A DNA stretch of 64,000 nt from Flavipsychrobacter sp. (GTDB taxonomy: Bacteria > Bacteroidota > Bacteroidia > Chitinophagales > Chitinophagaceae). Below the pieces are notes generated by a model. That model saw only the letters and a list, made by a program, of their open reading frames with translations. It ran no database searches and was not told the DNA's origin. The DNA lies in the NCBI GenBank assembly GCA_016786665.1, contig JAEUVZ010000030.1, forward strand, positions 1 to 64,000, given 5' to 3'. The position numbers and the translations under genes are program-made. Below, piece after piece: positions 53,513 to 62,339 of this stretch (positions are counted from its first letter, which is position 1; every line of letters starts with the position of its first letter).

Positions 53513-54022
53513 CTACCGGCACTTTATGCTGCCTAATATCTGCTGGAAGCCCCGTTTGTTCTTTTTCCGGTCTTCGTCGGCTTCCTGCGGATTGAGCATG
53601 ACCATATTGCCGCAGCCCCGGTAGACTATAATACTGCCAGAGAACGGAAGCCCCAGGTAAGAGACGGTGTACGTCACCTTACGGGCGGTGTACGCTCCAA
53701 TAATCGCATCGGTGGTATCCGGCCCCCATTTGAAATCTTTTCCTTCGCTCATGCTGGCCGAGTTTTCCGCGTTCTGCATACAGAGCTGTAGAAAGGCATT
53801 GAGGTCTGCATCTACACCCAGATATATAAAGGATATGATGCCGCTTTCGTTATCCCCTTGTTTCTCGCAAGAGAAGTAGATTGCGTTCTTTTCGGGCTGC
53901 ACATCAGTGATGCCCCAGCCTTTGGGTATCTTAAAGGTAATACCCATTTGGTCGTACCGGTCCTGGCCGTGGAGGGCGGTGGTAGATATAACAATGGCCA
54001 GGAAGAGGAGCAGGTGTTTCAT
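53513..54022 (-). CDS. Exported protein, unknown
   Basis: 169 residues. A signal peptide ends ALHGQDR. The mature chain has FKIPKGWGITDVQPEKNAIY and LGLPFSGSIIVYRGCGNMVMLNPQE, a pattern of an alpha/beta domain recalling the PsbP/MOG1-like fold seen in small exported proteins (weak). One Cys pair. Function unknown. Confidence 0.6.
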   Translation of the reverse strand: MKHLLLFLAIVISTTALHGQDRYDQMGITFKIPKGWGITDVQPEKNAIYFSCEKQGDNESGIISFIYLGVDADLNAFLQLCMQNAENSASMSEGKDFKWGPDTTDAIIGAYTARKVTYTVSYLGLPFSGSIIVYRGCGNMVMLNPQEADEDRKKNKRGFQQILGSIKCR

Positions 54023-54078
54023 ACACGCATGGCTTTAGCGGGTGTTGCTAAAGTTACCACACATCCGGCAAAAGCGGC

Positions 54079-55059
54079 TTAGTAAACGGCGTCTTTTTCG
54101 AGGTATTGGCTTACATACTCGTATATGCCTTGTTCCAGTGTATAGAAAGGCCGATCGTACCCGGTAGCCAGGAATTTCTTCATGTCGGCACGGGTAAAGT
54201 ACTGGTATTTGTCGCGGATGTCTTCCGGCGTATCTATAAAGGTGATGGTTTCCTGCATCTTTAGTGTATCGAACACGGCCGATACCAGGTCGTGAAACGT
54301 GCGAGCCCTGCCGGTGCCTATATTGTACAGCCCGGAAGAAGGACAGGCCATCAGCAGCCATACGCACATGCGCGCTACATCTTTTACATAGATAAAGTCA
54401 CGCTTCTGCCCGCCATCCTCAAAGTCGGGGTGGTGAGAGCGGAACAGCTTCACTTCGCCTTTTTCCTTTATCTGCCGGTAGGCGTGCAGTATTACAGAAG
54501 CCATGCGCCCCTTGTGGTACTCATTGGGCCCAAAGACGTTAAAGAACTTTACCCCATACCAGTTGGGCGGGTTGCTTTCCTGTTGCAGGGCCCATGCGTC
54601 AAAGTCATTTTTAGACTGCCCGTAGGGATTGAGCGGCTGTAGCTGCGGTACTATTTCGTGGCTGTCGGTATAGCCCAGTTCACCGCCGCCATAGGTGGCG
54701 GCAGAAGAGGCGTAGAGCAGGGGAATATTATCGCGGGTGCATAGTTCCCATACTTTCTTGGAGTACTCCAGGTTCCATTTACGGTGTACCTCATAGTCCA
54801 TTTCGGTAGTATCGGTACGTGCGCCCAGGTGGAATACGGCATCAACAGAGCCGGGATTGGCGGCATACCAATCAAAGAACTCTTCCCGGTCTATTTTGGC
54901 CAGGAACTTTTTGTTTTCCAGGTTCCGGAACTTGCGTTCGTCCGAAAAATTATCAACCAGGATAAGATTTTCAAATCCTACCTGGTTGAGGTATCCTGTA
55001 AGGTAGCTGCCTATGAAACCGGCAGCCCCTGTAACTACAATATTGTGGTGTATATGCAC
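54079..55059 (-). CDS. hldD: ADP-L-glycero-D-manno-heptose 6-epimerase
   Basis: 326 residues with a GTG start at 55059. NAD-binding TGAAGFIGSYLTGYLN and ILVDNF; catalytic YxxxK in PLNPYGQSKNDFD; YGVKFFNVFGPNEYHKGRMA and the SHHPDFEDGGQKRDFIYVKD loop are typical of HldD (RfaD). It converts ADP-D-glycero- to ADP-L-glycero-D-manno-heptose for the LPS core. No other heptose gene is nearby. Confidence 0.92.
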   Translation of the reverse strand: MHIHHNIVVTGAAGFIGSYLTGYLNQVGFENLILVDNFSDERKFRNLENKKFLAKIDREEFFDWYAANPGSVDAVFHLGARTDTTEMDYEVHRKWNLEYSKKVWELCTRDNIPLLYASSAATYGGGELGYTDSHEIVPQLQPLNPYGQSKNDFDAWALQQESNPPNWYGVKFFNVFGPNEYHKGRMASVILHAYRQIKEKGEVKLFRSHHPDFEDGGQKRDFIYVKDVARMCVWLLMACPSSGLYNIGTGRARTFHDLVSAVFDTLKMQETITFIDTPEDIRDKYQYFTRADMKKFLATGYDRPFYTLEQGIYEYVSQYLEKDAVY

Positions 55060-55080
55060 TAGTGTACTGAAATGCTAATC

Positions 55081-55389
55081 TTAGTGGTGCTCAGCGGGAG
55101 CGTGCGCCGCGGAGTCGTGTCCTTCAGCAGCAGGTGCGTGGTGTACCGCATCGGCATGCCCACCTTCCATCTTCGCATCGCCATGCCCGGCAGCTGGGGC
55201 TGCAGAGTGTGCCGCATCGTGACCGCCATCATCGTGGCTCATCACGCTAACGAAATTGATGGCCGCAATAAACAGGAACGCCAATAGCAAAATGAACCAG
55301 AAAGACGCCGAAAAAGCCGTCTTTGATTTCGAAATATCTATTTGCGGGCCTTCGTGGTGATGTTCTTCGTGATGTGCTTCGTGCGACAT
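55081..55389 (-). CDS. His-rich single-pass membrane protein
   Basis: 102 residues. N-terminus SHEAHHEEHHHEGP, one membrane segment (FWFILLLAFLFIAAINFVS, about residues 30-48), then a His/Ala/Gly-rich tail (AAPAAGHGDAKMEGGHADAV and HHAPAAEGH). More than 20 His in total, on both sides of the membrane, suggest metal binding. No family recognised. 21 bases separate it from hldD downstream on the same strand, so co-transcription is possible. Confidence 0.7.
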   Translation of the reverse strand: MSHEAHHEEHHHEGPQIDISKSKTAFSASFWFILLLAFLFIAAINFVSVMSHDDGGHDAAHSAAPAAGHGDAKMEGGHADAVHHAPAAEGHDSAAHAPAEHH

Positions 55390-55506
55390 GTTGACGTAAA
55401 TTTAAATGTATTGTGTTTGCAAAAATAGAAATTTGAACCGATTTCCCTAAGCAGGCGATAGATAAATATTTATCTCAAGAGAGCTTCCCTGCCTGTGGCG
55501 CTTGCC

Positions 55507-56034
55507 TTACGTTTTTGGTTTCGGGGGTTCCATTACGGCGCCGCACTTCTCGCAGGTTCGTTTATCGGCATCTGAGTAGAAGCGCTCCATCACCGGGGGC
55601 AGCTGCTTCACAATGTCTGTAAGCTCAAAATACTCTTCATAGAGCTTTTCATCGCATTGCTCGCAAAACCACATAAAGCCATCCATTTCCTTGCCCTGGC
55701 GCACCTTTTCTATCACCAGCCCTACGGTATCGGGGCCGCGCTGGGGTGAGTGCGGGGTTTTGGGGGGCAGCAGGAACATATCGCCCTGCTTCAGCTCTAT
55801 ATCCACCGCTTTGCCTTCGTCTATTATCTTTACTACTACATCGCCTTCCAGTTGGTAAAAGAGCTCTTCACTTTCGTTGTAGTGGTAATCTTTGCGGCTG
55901 TTGGGCCCTCCTACTACCATTACAATAAAGTTCTCCACGTCCTTGTATACCTGCTGGTTGCCTACCGGTGGCTTCAGTAGATGACGGTGTTCGTCTATCC
56001 ACTTATTGAGGTTAAAAGCTTTAGCGATTGCCAT
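55507..56034 (-). CDS. nbaC: 3-hydroxyanthranilate 3,4-dioxygenase
   Basis: 175 residues. RKDYHYNESEELFYQLEGDV supplies the His/Glu iron ligands and LPPKTPHSPQRGPDTVGLVI the second His and substrate arginine. The C-terminal rubredoxin-like site has FCEQCDEK and CEKCGAV (two CxxC), found in the bacterial form. It opens the ring of 3-hydroxyanthranilate, a step of the kynurenine pathway leading to quinolinate/NAD or tryptophan breakdown. No other kyn gene lies in the window. Confidence 0.93.
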   Translation of the reverse strand: MAIAKAFNLNKWIDEHRHLLKPPVGNQQVYKDVENFIVMVVGGPNSRKDYHYNESEELFYQLEGDVVVKIIDEGKAVDIELKQGDMFLLPPKTPHSPQRGPDTVGLVIEKVRQGKEMDGFMWFCEQCDEKLYEEYFELTDIVKQLPPVMERFYSDADKRTCEKCGAVMEPPKPKT

Positions 56035-56103
56035 AAGTCAAAAAAATTAGTTTCTATATGTAGTATGCCGTCGGCCTTCGGTAGCACTCACCAAGCGCCG
56101 GCC

Positions 56104-57369
56104 CTAGCGTAGTACCTTTATTTTTACCGTTTCTATCCGGGTATCGCTCACCAGGAGGATGTCAAACTCGTGGCGGTCTATAATAATGCGCTCCTTTATT
56201 TTGGGTATGGTTTCGTGGTTGGCGATAATATAGCCGGAAAGCGTTTCCGATTCGTCGGTAGGGAAATGGAAGCCGTACTTCTCATTCAGGTATTCCACCT
56301 CCATACGTCCGGAGAAGATGAACTCATTTTCCGATATCTGCTGTTCCACATACTCCTCTACGTCATACTCGTCGTTTATGTCGCCAAAAATCTCTTCCAG
56401 CACGTCTTCCATGGTAACTATCCCCGCGGTACCGCCAAACTCGTCTATAACCCATGCAATGCTTTTGCGCTCGCGGGTGAACTGGTTCATGAGGTCTACG
56501 GCACTCATTGCCTCCGGTATGGCCGAAATGGTATGCAAAATATCCTTTACAGACTGCGGCTTGCGGTAGAGGTCTATCTGGTGCAGGTACCCTACGATAT
56601 TATCGATAGAGCCATCGTACACTACAATTTTGGAAAGCTTTGTTTTGATGAATTTCTCCCGTGCCTGTAGGATGGGGGTGTTTAGCTCTATGGCGATCAC
56701 CTCGTTTCTCGGCACCATGCACTTGCGGATTTTTACGTTCACCAGGTCCAGGGCGTTTTCAAAGAGCTCGGTATTCACCTCTGTCGGGTCTGCCGACTCG
56801 TGTCCGTGGAGGCTCTGCCGCACAAATGTATCCATGTTCACCCTGCTGAAGACTTGCTGGTTATCGCGCATGCGTACATTGAACAGATGCTTGAGGATAA
56901 ACTCTGAAATGGAAACAAACAGGGTAGCGATAGGGCTCAGCAATTTATTGAGCAACCATAGTACCGGGCTGAAGAACGACAGGAACTGCTCCGATTTGGC
57001 CCGGAATATAGCTTTGGGCAGCAGGTATGCAAAAATGAGGAGTATGAGCGTGGCCACCAGTGTATCGAGCACCAGCCGCAGATAGGGATGTTTGTAAGGT
57101 TTTATCAGTTCGCTCAGGAGGCCTTCGGTGAGCGATGTCATAAGGAAACCGTAGATAACCAGGGCGATATTTAAACCCACCAGGCAAGTACCGATGAACT
57201 CGGACGAGCGCTCCATGAACCGGGCTATGATGCGCGCGGTAAACGAGCCTTGCTTTTTCCGCAGTTCTATATTCAGCTTGTTGGCGGAGGTGAACGCTAT
57301 TTCCGTTCCCGCGAAAAAACCGATAAAAACGATGCAGGTGATTATATACCAAATAAGGTTAGTATCCAT
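56104..57369 (-). CDS. CNNM/CBS-domain membrane protein (hemolysin family, GldE-like)
   Basis: 421 residues from the ATG at 57369. An N-terminal CNNM transmembrane domain (four segments, FFAGTEIAFTSANKLNIELR) is followed by a CBS pair (MVPRNEVIAIELNTP, IVVYDGSIDNIVGYLHQIDL, SIAWVIDEFGGTAGIVTMED) and the CorC/HlyC domain (FSGRMEVEYLNEKYGFHFP). Members transport or sense Mg/Co; GldE of gliding bacteria has the same architecture. Which role applies cannot be told. Confidence 0.88.
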   Translation of the reverse strand: MDTNLIWYIITCIVFIGFFAGTEIAFTSANKLNIELRKKQGSFTARIIARFMERSSEFIGTCLVGLNIALVIYGFLMTSLTEGLLSELIKPYKHPYLRLVLDTLVATLILLIFAYLLPKAIFRAKSEQFLSFFSPVLWLLNKLLSPIATLFVSISEFILKHLFNVRMRDNQQVFSRVNMDTFVRQSLHGHESADPTEVNTELFENALDLVNVKIRKCMVPRNEVIAIELNTPILQAREKFIKTKLSKIVVYDGSIDNIVGYLHQIDLYRKPQSVKDILHTISAIPEAMSAVDLMNQFTRERKSIAWVIDEFGGTAGIVTMEDVLEEIFGDINDEYDVEEYVEQQISENEFIFSGRMEVEYLNEKYGFHFPTDESETLSGYIIANHETIPKIKERIIIDRHEFDILLVSDTRIETVKIKVLR

Positions 57370-57435
57370 ATGCGTTTCCAAAGATAATAAAAGGTATTCC
57401 AATTACAGCGGGGTGAGTGGTGCCGGTTGCCGGTA

Positions 57436-58005
57436 TCATGCGGAAAGGAAGCCCTCCACTATGGCAATCAGTTCTTCGGTCGCCTTGTCCAGGTCGTCAT
57501 TCACCACTATTTTGTCAAACTGATTGGCGAAAGTTAGTTCGAATTTGGCTTTGTCGATGCGCTCTTCCAGGGTTTGCGGGGTTTCGGTGCCCCTGAGCAG
57601 CAGCCGCTCGCGCAGTATATCAATGGAGGGCGCCTGTATAAAGATAGACAGGGCCGTGCGCGGGTGGCGTTTCTGGATGGCCAGCGCGCCATTTACATCT
57701 ATATCTACCAGGGGGAAACGGCCGGAGTTCCAGATGCGGTTGAGTTCTGACTTCAGGGTACCGTAGTATTTGCCCGTGTAGACCATTTCCCACTCCACGA
57801 AAGCATCGTCTTCTATCATCCGCTGAAACTCGGTATCGGTGTAGAAATAATAGTCGCGTGCGTGTTCTTCGCCCGGGCGTGGTTTGCGGGTGCAGGCCGA
57901 AACGGAAAAAGCCACCTTAGGATAGGCCGCCAATACCCGCTTCACCAGTGTGGTCTTCCCGGAGCCGGAGGGAGCAGTAATAATGATGATCTTTTCTGAT
58001 ATCAC
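57436..58005 (-). CDS. gmk: Guanylate kinase
   Basis: 189 residues from a GTG at 58005; the frame is open further but that stretch is not gmk-like. P-loop TAPSGSGKTT at residues 10-19, SVSACTRKPRPGEEHARDYYF (GMP-binding) and FVEWEMVYTGKYYGT. It phosphorylates GMP to GDP with ATP. The start is inferred from homologue length; no ATG fits. Confidence 0.9.
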   Translation of the reverse strand: MISEKIIIITAPSGSGKTTLVKRVLAAYPKVAFSVSACTRKPRPGEEHARDYYFYTDTEFQRMIEDDAFVEWEMVYTGKYYGTLKSELNRIWNSGRFPLVDIDVNGALAIQKRHPRTALSIFIQAPSIDILRERLLLRGTETPQTLEERIDKAKFELTFANQFDKIVVNDDLDKATEELIAIVEGFLSA

Positions 58006-58084
58006 AAACCTGTGTATAAATGGTATGCGAAATAACAGAAATAATCCCAAAAAAGGAAGGCGAAGCGCAGCCGCACCGGCCCTT

Positions 58085-58117
58085 AAAAACAACAGGCGCC
58101 CTGGAAGCGCCTGTTGT
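58085..58117 (-). terminator. Terminator of the bacilliredoxin gene
   Basis: On the minus strand ACAACAGGCGC and GCGCCTGTTGT pair around a 7-base loop and end in five Ts. Confidence 0.85.
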
Positions 58118-58173
58118 GGTAAAATGTTCTGGTTTCATTGTTCCCGTTCCTGGTAAGGGCGGGCAATAAGTTG

Positions 58174-58587
58174 CTAGCAATATGTTTCAAAAGCCTGTAC
58201 CAGGTTGGCAGCTATCATCTGCGCCGGGCGGCCTTCTATCATGTGGCGCTCTATCATGTGTACCACCTTGCCATCTTTCAGCAGGGCGATAGCCGGGGAA
58301 GAAGGTGGGTAAGGCATCAGGTAGGTACGAGCCTGCTTTACCGCGTCTACGTCAAACCCCGCGAAGCTGGTGTACAGGTGGTCTGGTTTTTTGGTGGCGT
58401 GGTGCACTGCGGCCAATACACCCGGGCGGGCGGTGCCAGCCGAGCATCCGCATACTGAATTAATGAACAGCAGGCTGGTGCCCGGCTGTTTCAGGGCCGT
58501 ATCTACTGCATCGGTAGTAGTTAATTCTTCAAATCCCCCGTCGGTCATTTCTGCTTTCATGGGGTTAACTATTTCTGCTGGGTACAT
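58174..58587 (-). CDS. Bacilliredoxin (BrxA/BrxB, YphP/YqiW family)
   Basis: 137 residues. SVCGCSAGTARPGVLAA holds the CGC active site of this thioredoxin-like family; MYPAEIVNPMKAEMTDGGFE opens the N-terminus and LMPYPPSSPAIALLKDGKVV contains the cis-proline. In Firmicutes these enzymes remove bacillithiol from proteins; in other phyla the reductant is not always known. A TAAATTTG element (58608-58615, minus) lies 20 bases before the ATG. Confidence 0.9.
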   Translation of the reverse strand: MYPAEIVNPMKAEMTDGGFEELTTTDAVDTALKQPGTSLLFINSVCGCSAGTARPGVLAAVHHATKKPDHLYTSFAGFDVDAVKQARTYLMPYPPSSPAIALLKDGKVVHMIERHMIEGRPAQMIAANLVQAFETYC

Positions 58588-58718
58588 TTTGTATGTGTTT
58601 TAAACCGCAAATTTACGGTTTCGCGGCGATTATGCCCTAATGTATTGATAGGTAAAATCAATCTCCCCAACGGGGGATAACGCACAAATTCGTACATTAA
58701 GCCGGAAATTCTTTTTAT

Positions 58719-60494
58719 ATGAAACGAATACTATCGTACCTGCTATTGCTGGCAGGGTTGGCTTCCTGCCAGGGAACCGGAAAACAGTCCGGCGATGCGG
58801 GTGGCGACAGCCAACGGTTCACGCAGTTGCTGGATGCCTACTGGGAGCGCAAAATGCAACTGTTTCCGCTGGAAGCAACCGCCAACGGCGACAACCGGTA
58901 CAACAACCGGTTCACCATTACCATAGCACAAAGCTTCCGCGACACCCTGTCCGCCTTCTACGCGGATTTTCAGTCGCAGCTGGCGGAGATAGACAGCACA
59001 GGGCTAACGGTGGAGGAGCAGATGAGCTATGGCCTGCTGAAGTATGAACTGAAGATGGGCGCTGAAGGATTGGAATTTCCCACACATTACCTGCCTATCA
59101 ACCAATTCTGGGCCCTGACGCTGGACCTGCCGCAACTGGGCTCCGGTACCGGCAACCAGCCTTTTAAAACCGTAAAAGATTACGACAACTTCCTGGAGCG
59201 CCTGGGCGCATTCCCCGCCTGGACCGATACAGCTATAGCCAACATGCGCAAAGGCATAGCCGCGGGCTGGGTGCTGCCCCGTGCGCTGGTGGTGAAGATG
59301 CTGCCCCAGTTGGAAGCCATGATAGTGACCGATAAGACAACCAGCATTTTTTACGGTCCGCTGCGCCTGATGCCCGATAGCTTTGGTACCGAGCGCCAGC
59401 GACTGACCGCCGCCTATGGGCAGGCAATTGACAGCATAGTGGTGCCGTGTTACCGCCGCCTGCATACCTTTCTGCAAGAAGAGTACCTTCCGGCGGCAAG
59501 GGCCGGCAGTGGTGTTGGCGCATTGCAGGGTGGTGATAAATACTACCGGTACTGCATCCGCCAGTGGACCACCACGCAGCTATCGCCCGACAGCATATAC
59601 CAGACCGGCCTGGCGGAAGTAGCCCGGCTGGAAGCGGAGATGAATAAGGTAAAAGACGCTACCGGCTTTAAAGGAAGCCTGAAAGAGTTCTTCGTATTCC
59701 TGAACAATGATCCACGGTTCTATCCCTTTACTACCGCACAGCAGGTGCTGGATAGCTTTATGGCGATAAAAAAGCAGGAAGACCCGATGCTGAAAAAGAT
59801 ATTTGACCACGAACCTAAAACCACCTTTACCATCCGCCAGACCGAGAAATTTCGCGAAGCCTCGGCCAGTGCGGAGTATAACCCCGCCTCGGAGGATGGC
59901 AGCCGGCCAGGTATATTTTACACGCCCATTCCCAATGCGCGGAAATTTAACGCCGTGGGTATGGAAACACTATTCCTGCACGAGGCGATACCCGGCCATC
60001 ACTACCAGATATCGCTGCAGCAGGAGAACAAAGACCTGCCTAAGTTCCGCCGCTTTCTGTGGTATGGCGCTTATGGCGAGGGGTGGGCGCTCTACTCCGA
60101 AACGCTGGGTACCGAGCTGGGCCTGTACCGCAACCCCTACCAGTACTTCGGCCACCTGAGTGATGGTATGCACCGCGCCATACGCCTGGTGGTGGATGTG
60201 GGCTTGCACCACAAAGGGATGAGCCGCGAGGAGGCCATCAGTTATATGATGGCGCACGAGCGCATCAGCGAAGAGGAAGCGACGGCCGAGATAGAACGAT
60301 ATATGGCGATACCCGGCCAGGCGCTCTCCTACAAAATAGGACAACTGACGCTGCTGGCCGAGCGGGCAAAGTATGAAAAGCAGCTAGGAGCTAAATTCAG
60401 CATTTCGGCATTTCACAATGAGGTATTAAAATACGGCTGTGTACCTTTGCAAGTGCTACAGGCAAAGCTTGCCGCCTGGGCAGAACAACAATAG
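58719..60494 (+). CDS. DUF885 family metallopeptidase-like lipoprotein
   Basis: 591 residues. A lipoprotein signal ends LAGLASCQG. The metal motif HEAIPGHH is near residues 421-428, and EGWALYSE about 30 residues later likely gives the third ligand. AHERISEEEATAEIERYMAI near the end is typical of DUF885. The family resembles M32-like carboxypeptidases, but substrates are unknown. It is directly followed (TAG-ATG, no gap) by the arginase-family gene, so the two are coupled. Confidence 0.87.
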   Translation: MKRILSYLLLLAGLASCQGTGKQSGDAGGDSQRFTQLLDAYWERKMQLFPLEATANGDNRYNNRFTITIAQSFRDTLSAFYADFQSQLAEIDSTGLTVEEQMSYGLLKYELKMGAEGLEFPTHYLPINQFWALTLDLPQLGSGTGNQPFKTVKDYDNFLERLGAFPAWTDTAIANMRKGIAAGWVLPRALVVKMLPQLEAMIVTDKTTSIFYGPLRLMPDSFGTERQRLTAAYGQAIDSIVVPCYRRLHTFLQEEYLPAARAGSGVGALQGGDKYYRYCIRQWTTTQLSPDSIYQTGLAEVARLEAEMNKVKDATGFKGSLKEFFVFLNNDPRFYPFTTAQQVLDSFMAIKKQEDPMLKKIFDHEPKTTFTIRQTEKFREASASAEYNPASEDGSRPGIFYTPIPNARKFNAVGMETLFLHEAIPGHHYQISLQQENKDLPKFRRFLWYGAYGEGWALYSETLGTELGLYRNPYQYFGHLSDGMHRAIRLVVDVGLHHKGMSREEAISYMMAHERISEEEATAEIERYMAIPGQALSYKIGQLTLLAERAKYEKQLGAKFSISAFHNEVLKYGCVPLQVLQAKLAAWAEQQ

Positions 60495-61502
60495 ATGGGA
60501 TATTTACACATAGCCACACGCAGCCACCTGGACCACCTGCTGAACAAGCGCCCCGGGGAAACGAAACTAGGGGAAATGGTACAGGTAGTAGCTGCCGGTA
60601 ACTGGCAGCAGGAACTGGCAGCCAGTAGCGCGCGCTTCGTGCTGCTGGGTATACCGGAGGATATAGGTGTGCGCGCCAATTACGGGGTAGGGGGGGCGCA
60701 TACCCTTTGGGAGCCGGCGCTGAAAGCCATACTGAATGTGCAGCATACCCAGCGCCTGAACGGGGAGCAACTGCTGGTGCTGGGCGATTTTAATTTCCGC
60801 GACCTGATGCAGCAGGCCGAACATGCAGACGTGCAGCGGCTCCGGGAACTGGTAGCGGAAATAGATGAGGTGGTCTTCCCCGTGGTGCGGGACATAGTGG
60901 CTGCCGGAAAGATACCCATAGTGATAGGCGGCGGGCACAACAATGCTTACCCGCTGCTGAAAGGCAGCAGCGAGGGTGCCGGCAAGCCCGTCAATTGCCT
61001 GAACCTGGATGCCCATAGCGACTACCGGATAATGGAAGGGCGGCACAGTGGCAACGGGTTTCGGTATGCCAGGAAGAAAGGATACCTGGACCTGTATGCC
61101 CTGGTGGCACTGCACGAGAACTACAATGCACAGGAGGTAATTGCCGAACTGGAAGCAGACCCGGGAATCTTGTTCAGTACTTACGAAGATATATTTATTC
61201 ATAAGCGCCTGGACTATGATTCGGCGGTGGGTAATGCCATCGCTCATACGCGTGGCAACAGGGCTGGGATAGAACTGGACCTGGACAGTATAGAGCACAT
61301 CCTTTCCAGCGCGGCCACGCCCAGCGGTGTTAGCGTGCTGCAGGCACGCCAGTATGTAGCCGCCTGCGCCCGAAATGTAAACGCCGCCTACCTGCACCTG
61401 GCGGAGGGAGCCGTAAAGATGAAGCATGGAAGGGAGGACCTCTATACCGCCAAACTGGTAGCTTACCTGGTGACGGACTTTATAAAGAATGTACCGGTTT
61501 AA
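60495..61502 (+). CDS. Formimidoylglutamase / arginase-family ureohydrolase
   Basis: 335 residues. Mn-binding motifs are all visible: GGGHNNAYP, LDAHSDYR and ELDLDSIE, together giving the six ligands. LGIPEDIGVRANYGVGGAH lies in the N-half. The length and the N-terminal extension fit the formimidoylglutamase (HutG) type found in Bacteroidota; no hut gene is near, and agmatinase or arginase activity is possible. It starts with no gap after the DUF885 gene. Confidence 0.85.
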   Translation: MGYLHIATRSHLDHLLNKRPGETKLGEMVQVVAAGNWQQELAASSARFVLLGIPEDIGVRANYGVGGAHTLWEPALKAILNVQHTQRLNGEQLLVLGDFNFRDLMQQAEHADVQRLRELVAEIDEVVFPVVRDIVAAGKIPIVIGGGHNNAYPLLKGSSEGAGKPVNCLNLDAHSDYRIMEGRHSGNGFRYARKKGYLDLYALVALHENYNAQEVIAELEADPGILFSTYEDIFIHKRLDYDSAVGNAIAHTRGNRAGIELDLDSIEHILSSAATPSGVSVLQARQYVAACARNVNAAYLHLAEGAVKMKHGREDLYTAKLVAYLVTDFIKNVPV

Positions 61503-61552
61503 TACCCGGTGGCATGGCATTTATGTGGGTGTAAGTACAACATAACTATGCT

Positions 61553-62254
61553 ATGAAAAAACTAACGTACCTCTTTATTGGTTCCGCACTTGTATTGGCC
61601 TCTTGTAAAAAGAAGGGTAATGACGACCCCGCACCCACTCCTGTACCTGAAACGCCTACCGCACTGGTAAAATTTGTGAATGGCGCGCTCAATTCCGGTG
61701 TGTTGTCGGTTAAAATAAATGATACTACGCTGCAGCCGCTTACCGGTGGTGTCAACTTCCTGGGTGTTAGCAGCTATACCCGTACCAGTGTGGGCGGCAG
61801 TACTAAAATCAGCTACATATATCCAAATACCGGTACGGTTTTCCAGGAAATGACCTCGGGCCTTAGCGCGGGCAATTATTATACTGCCTTTGTGGCGGGA
61901 GAAGTGCCCGGGAATATTGCGATGATGGTAACAAGCGACGATGTAACGGCACCCTCAGCGGGAAAATCAAAAATCCGCCTCGTGAACTTATCGGCCGATA
62001 ACTACAATCTCAGCTTTTATGTGGGTGGCCCTAAACTGGACTCGAACGTGGCCTACAAAGGTGTAACACCTTTCTACGAGGTAAACGCCGGCTCAGCTAA
62101 TATAATAGCACAAGACCCCATGCAGGTTGGTAACCAGCGTACACTGAATGGCCAGATGCTGGAGGCGGGGAAAATCTATACGATCATCTTTACCGGGAAA
62201 ACCAATTCAACCGGCGATGCTGACTTAAAGCTCACCGTTGTTAATAATAATTAG
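61553..62254 (+). CDS. DUF4397 lipoprotein
   Basis: 233 residues. Lipoprotein signal ending VLASCKKK, Pro-rich linker (PAPTPVPETP), then LVKFVNGALNSGVLSVKIND and KIRLVNLSADNYNLSFYVGG, the two-domain layout of DUF4397, a beta-sandwich. Such lipoproteins are typical of Bacteroidota and of unknown role. It ends before a strong hairpin. Confidence 0.85.
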   Translation: MKKLTYLFIGSALVLASCKKKGNDDPAPTPVPETPTALVKFVNGALNSGVLSVKINDTTLQPLTGGVNFLGVSSYTRTSVGGSTKISYIYPNTGTVFQEMTSGLSAGNYYTAFVAGEVPGNIAMMVTSDDVTAPSAGKSKIRLVNLSADNYNLSFYVGGPKLDSNVAYKGVTPFYEVNAGSANIIAQDPMQVGNQRTLNGQMLEAGKIYTIIFTGKTNSTGDADLKLTVVNNN

Positions 62255-62283
62255 GAGTTACCGTAGATAACATCATTAACAGG

Positions 62284-62310
62284 CAAGGCGCGGAAAACTT
62301 CCGCGCCTTG
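62284..62310. terminator. GC-rich hairpin between convergent genes
   Basis: CAAGGCGCGGAA and TTCCGCGCCTTG are perfect complements around a 3-base loop. No T tract follows on either strand, so it is a weak terminator or barrier. Confidence 0.55.
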
Positions 62311-62339
62311 ATTGCTTCTATCTTCTGCCGGGAACTTAG

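Noticed and set aside
58006-58092. N-terminal extension of gmk to 58092
   Set aside because: The extra 29 residues are unlike guanylate kinases and run up to the bacilliredoxin gene terminator (58085-58117).
62284-62310. Possible small RNA gene at the hairpin between DUF4397 and CvfB genes
   Set aside because: No promoter element on either side and too short; a barrier hairpin is the simpler reading.
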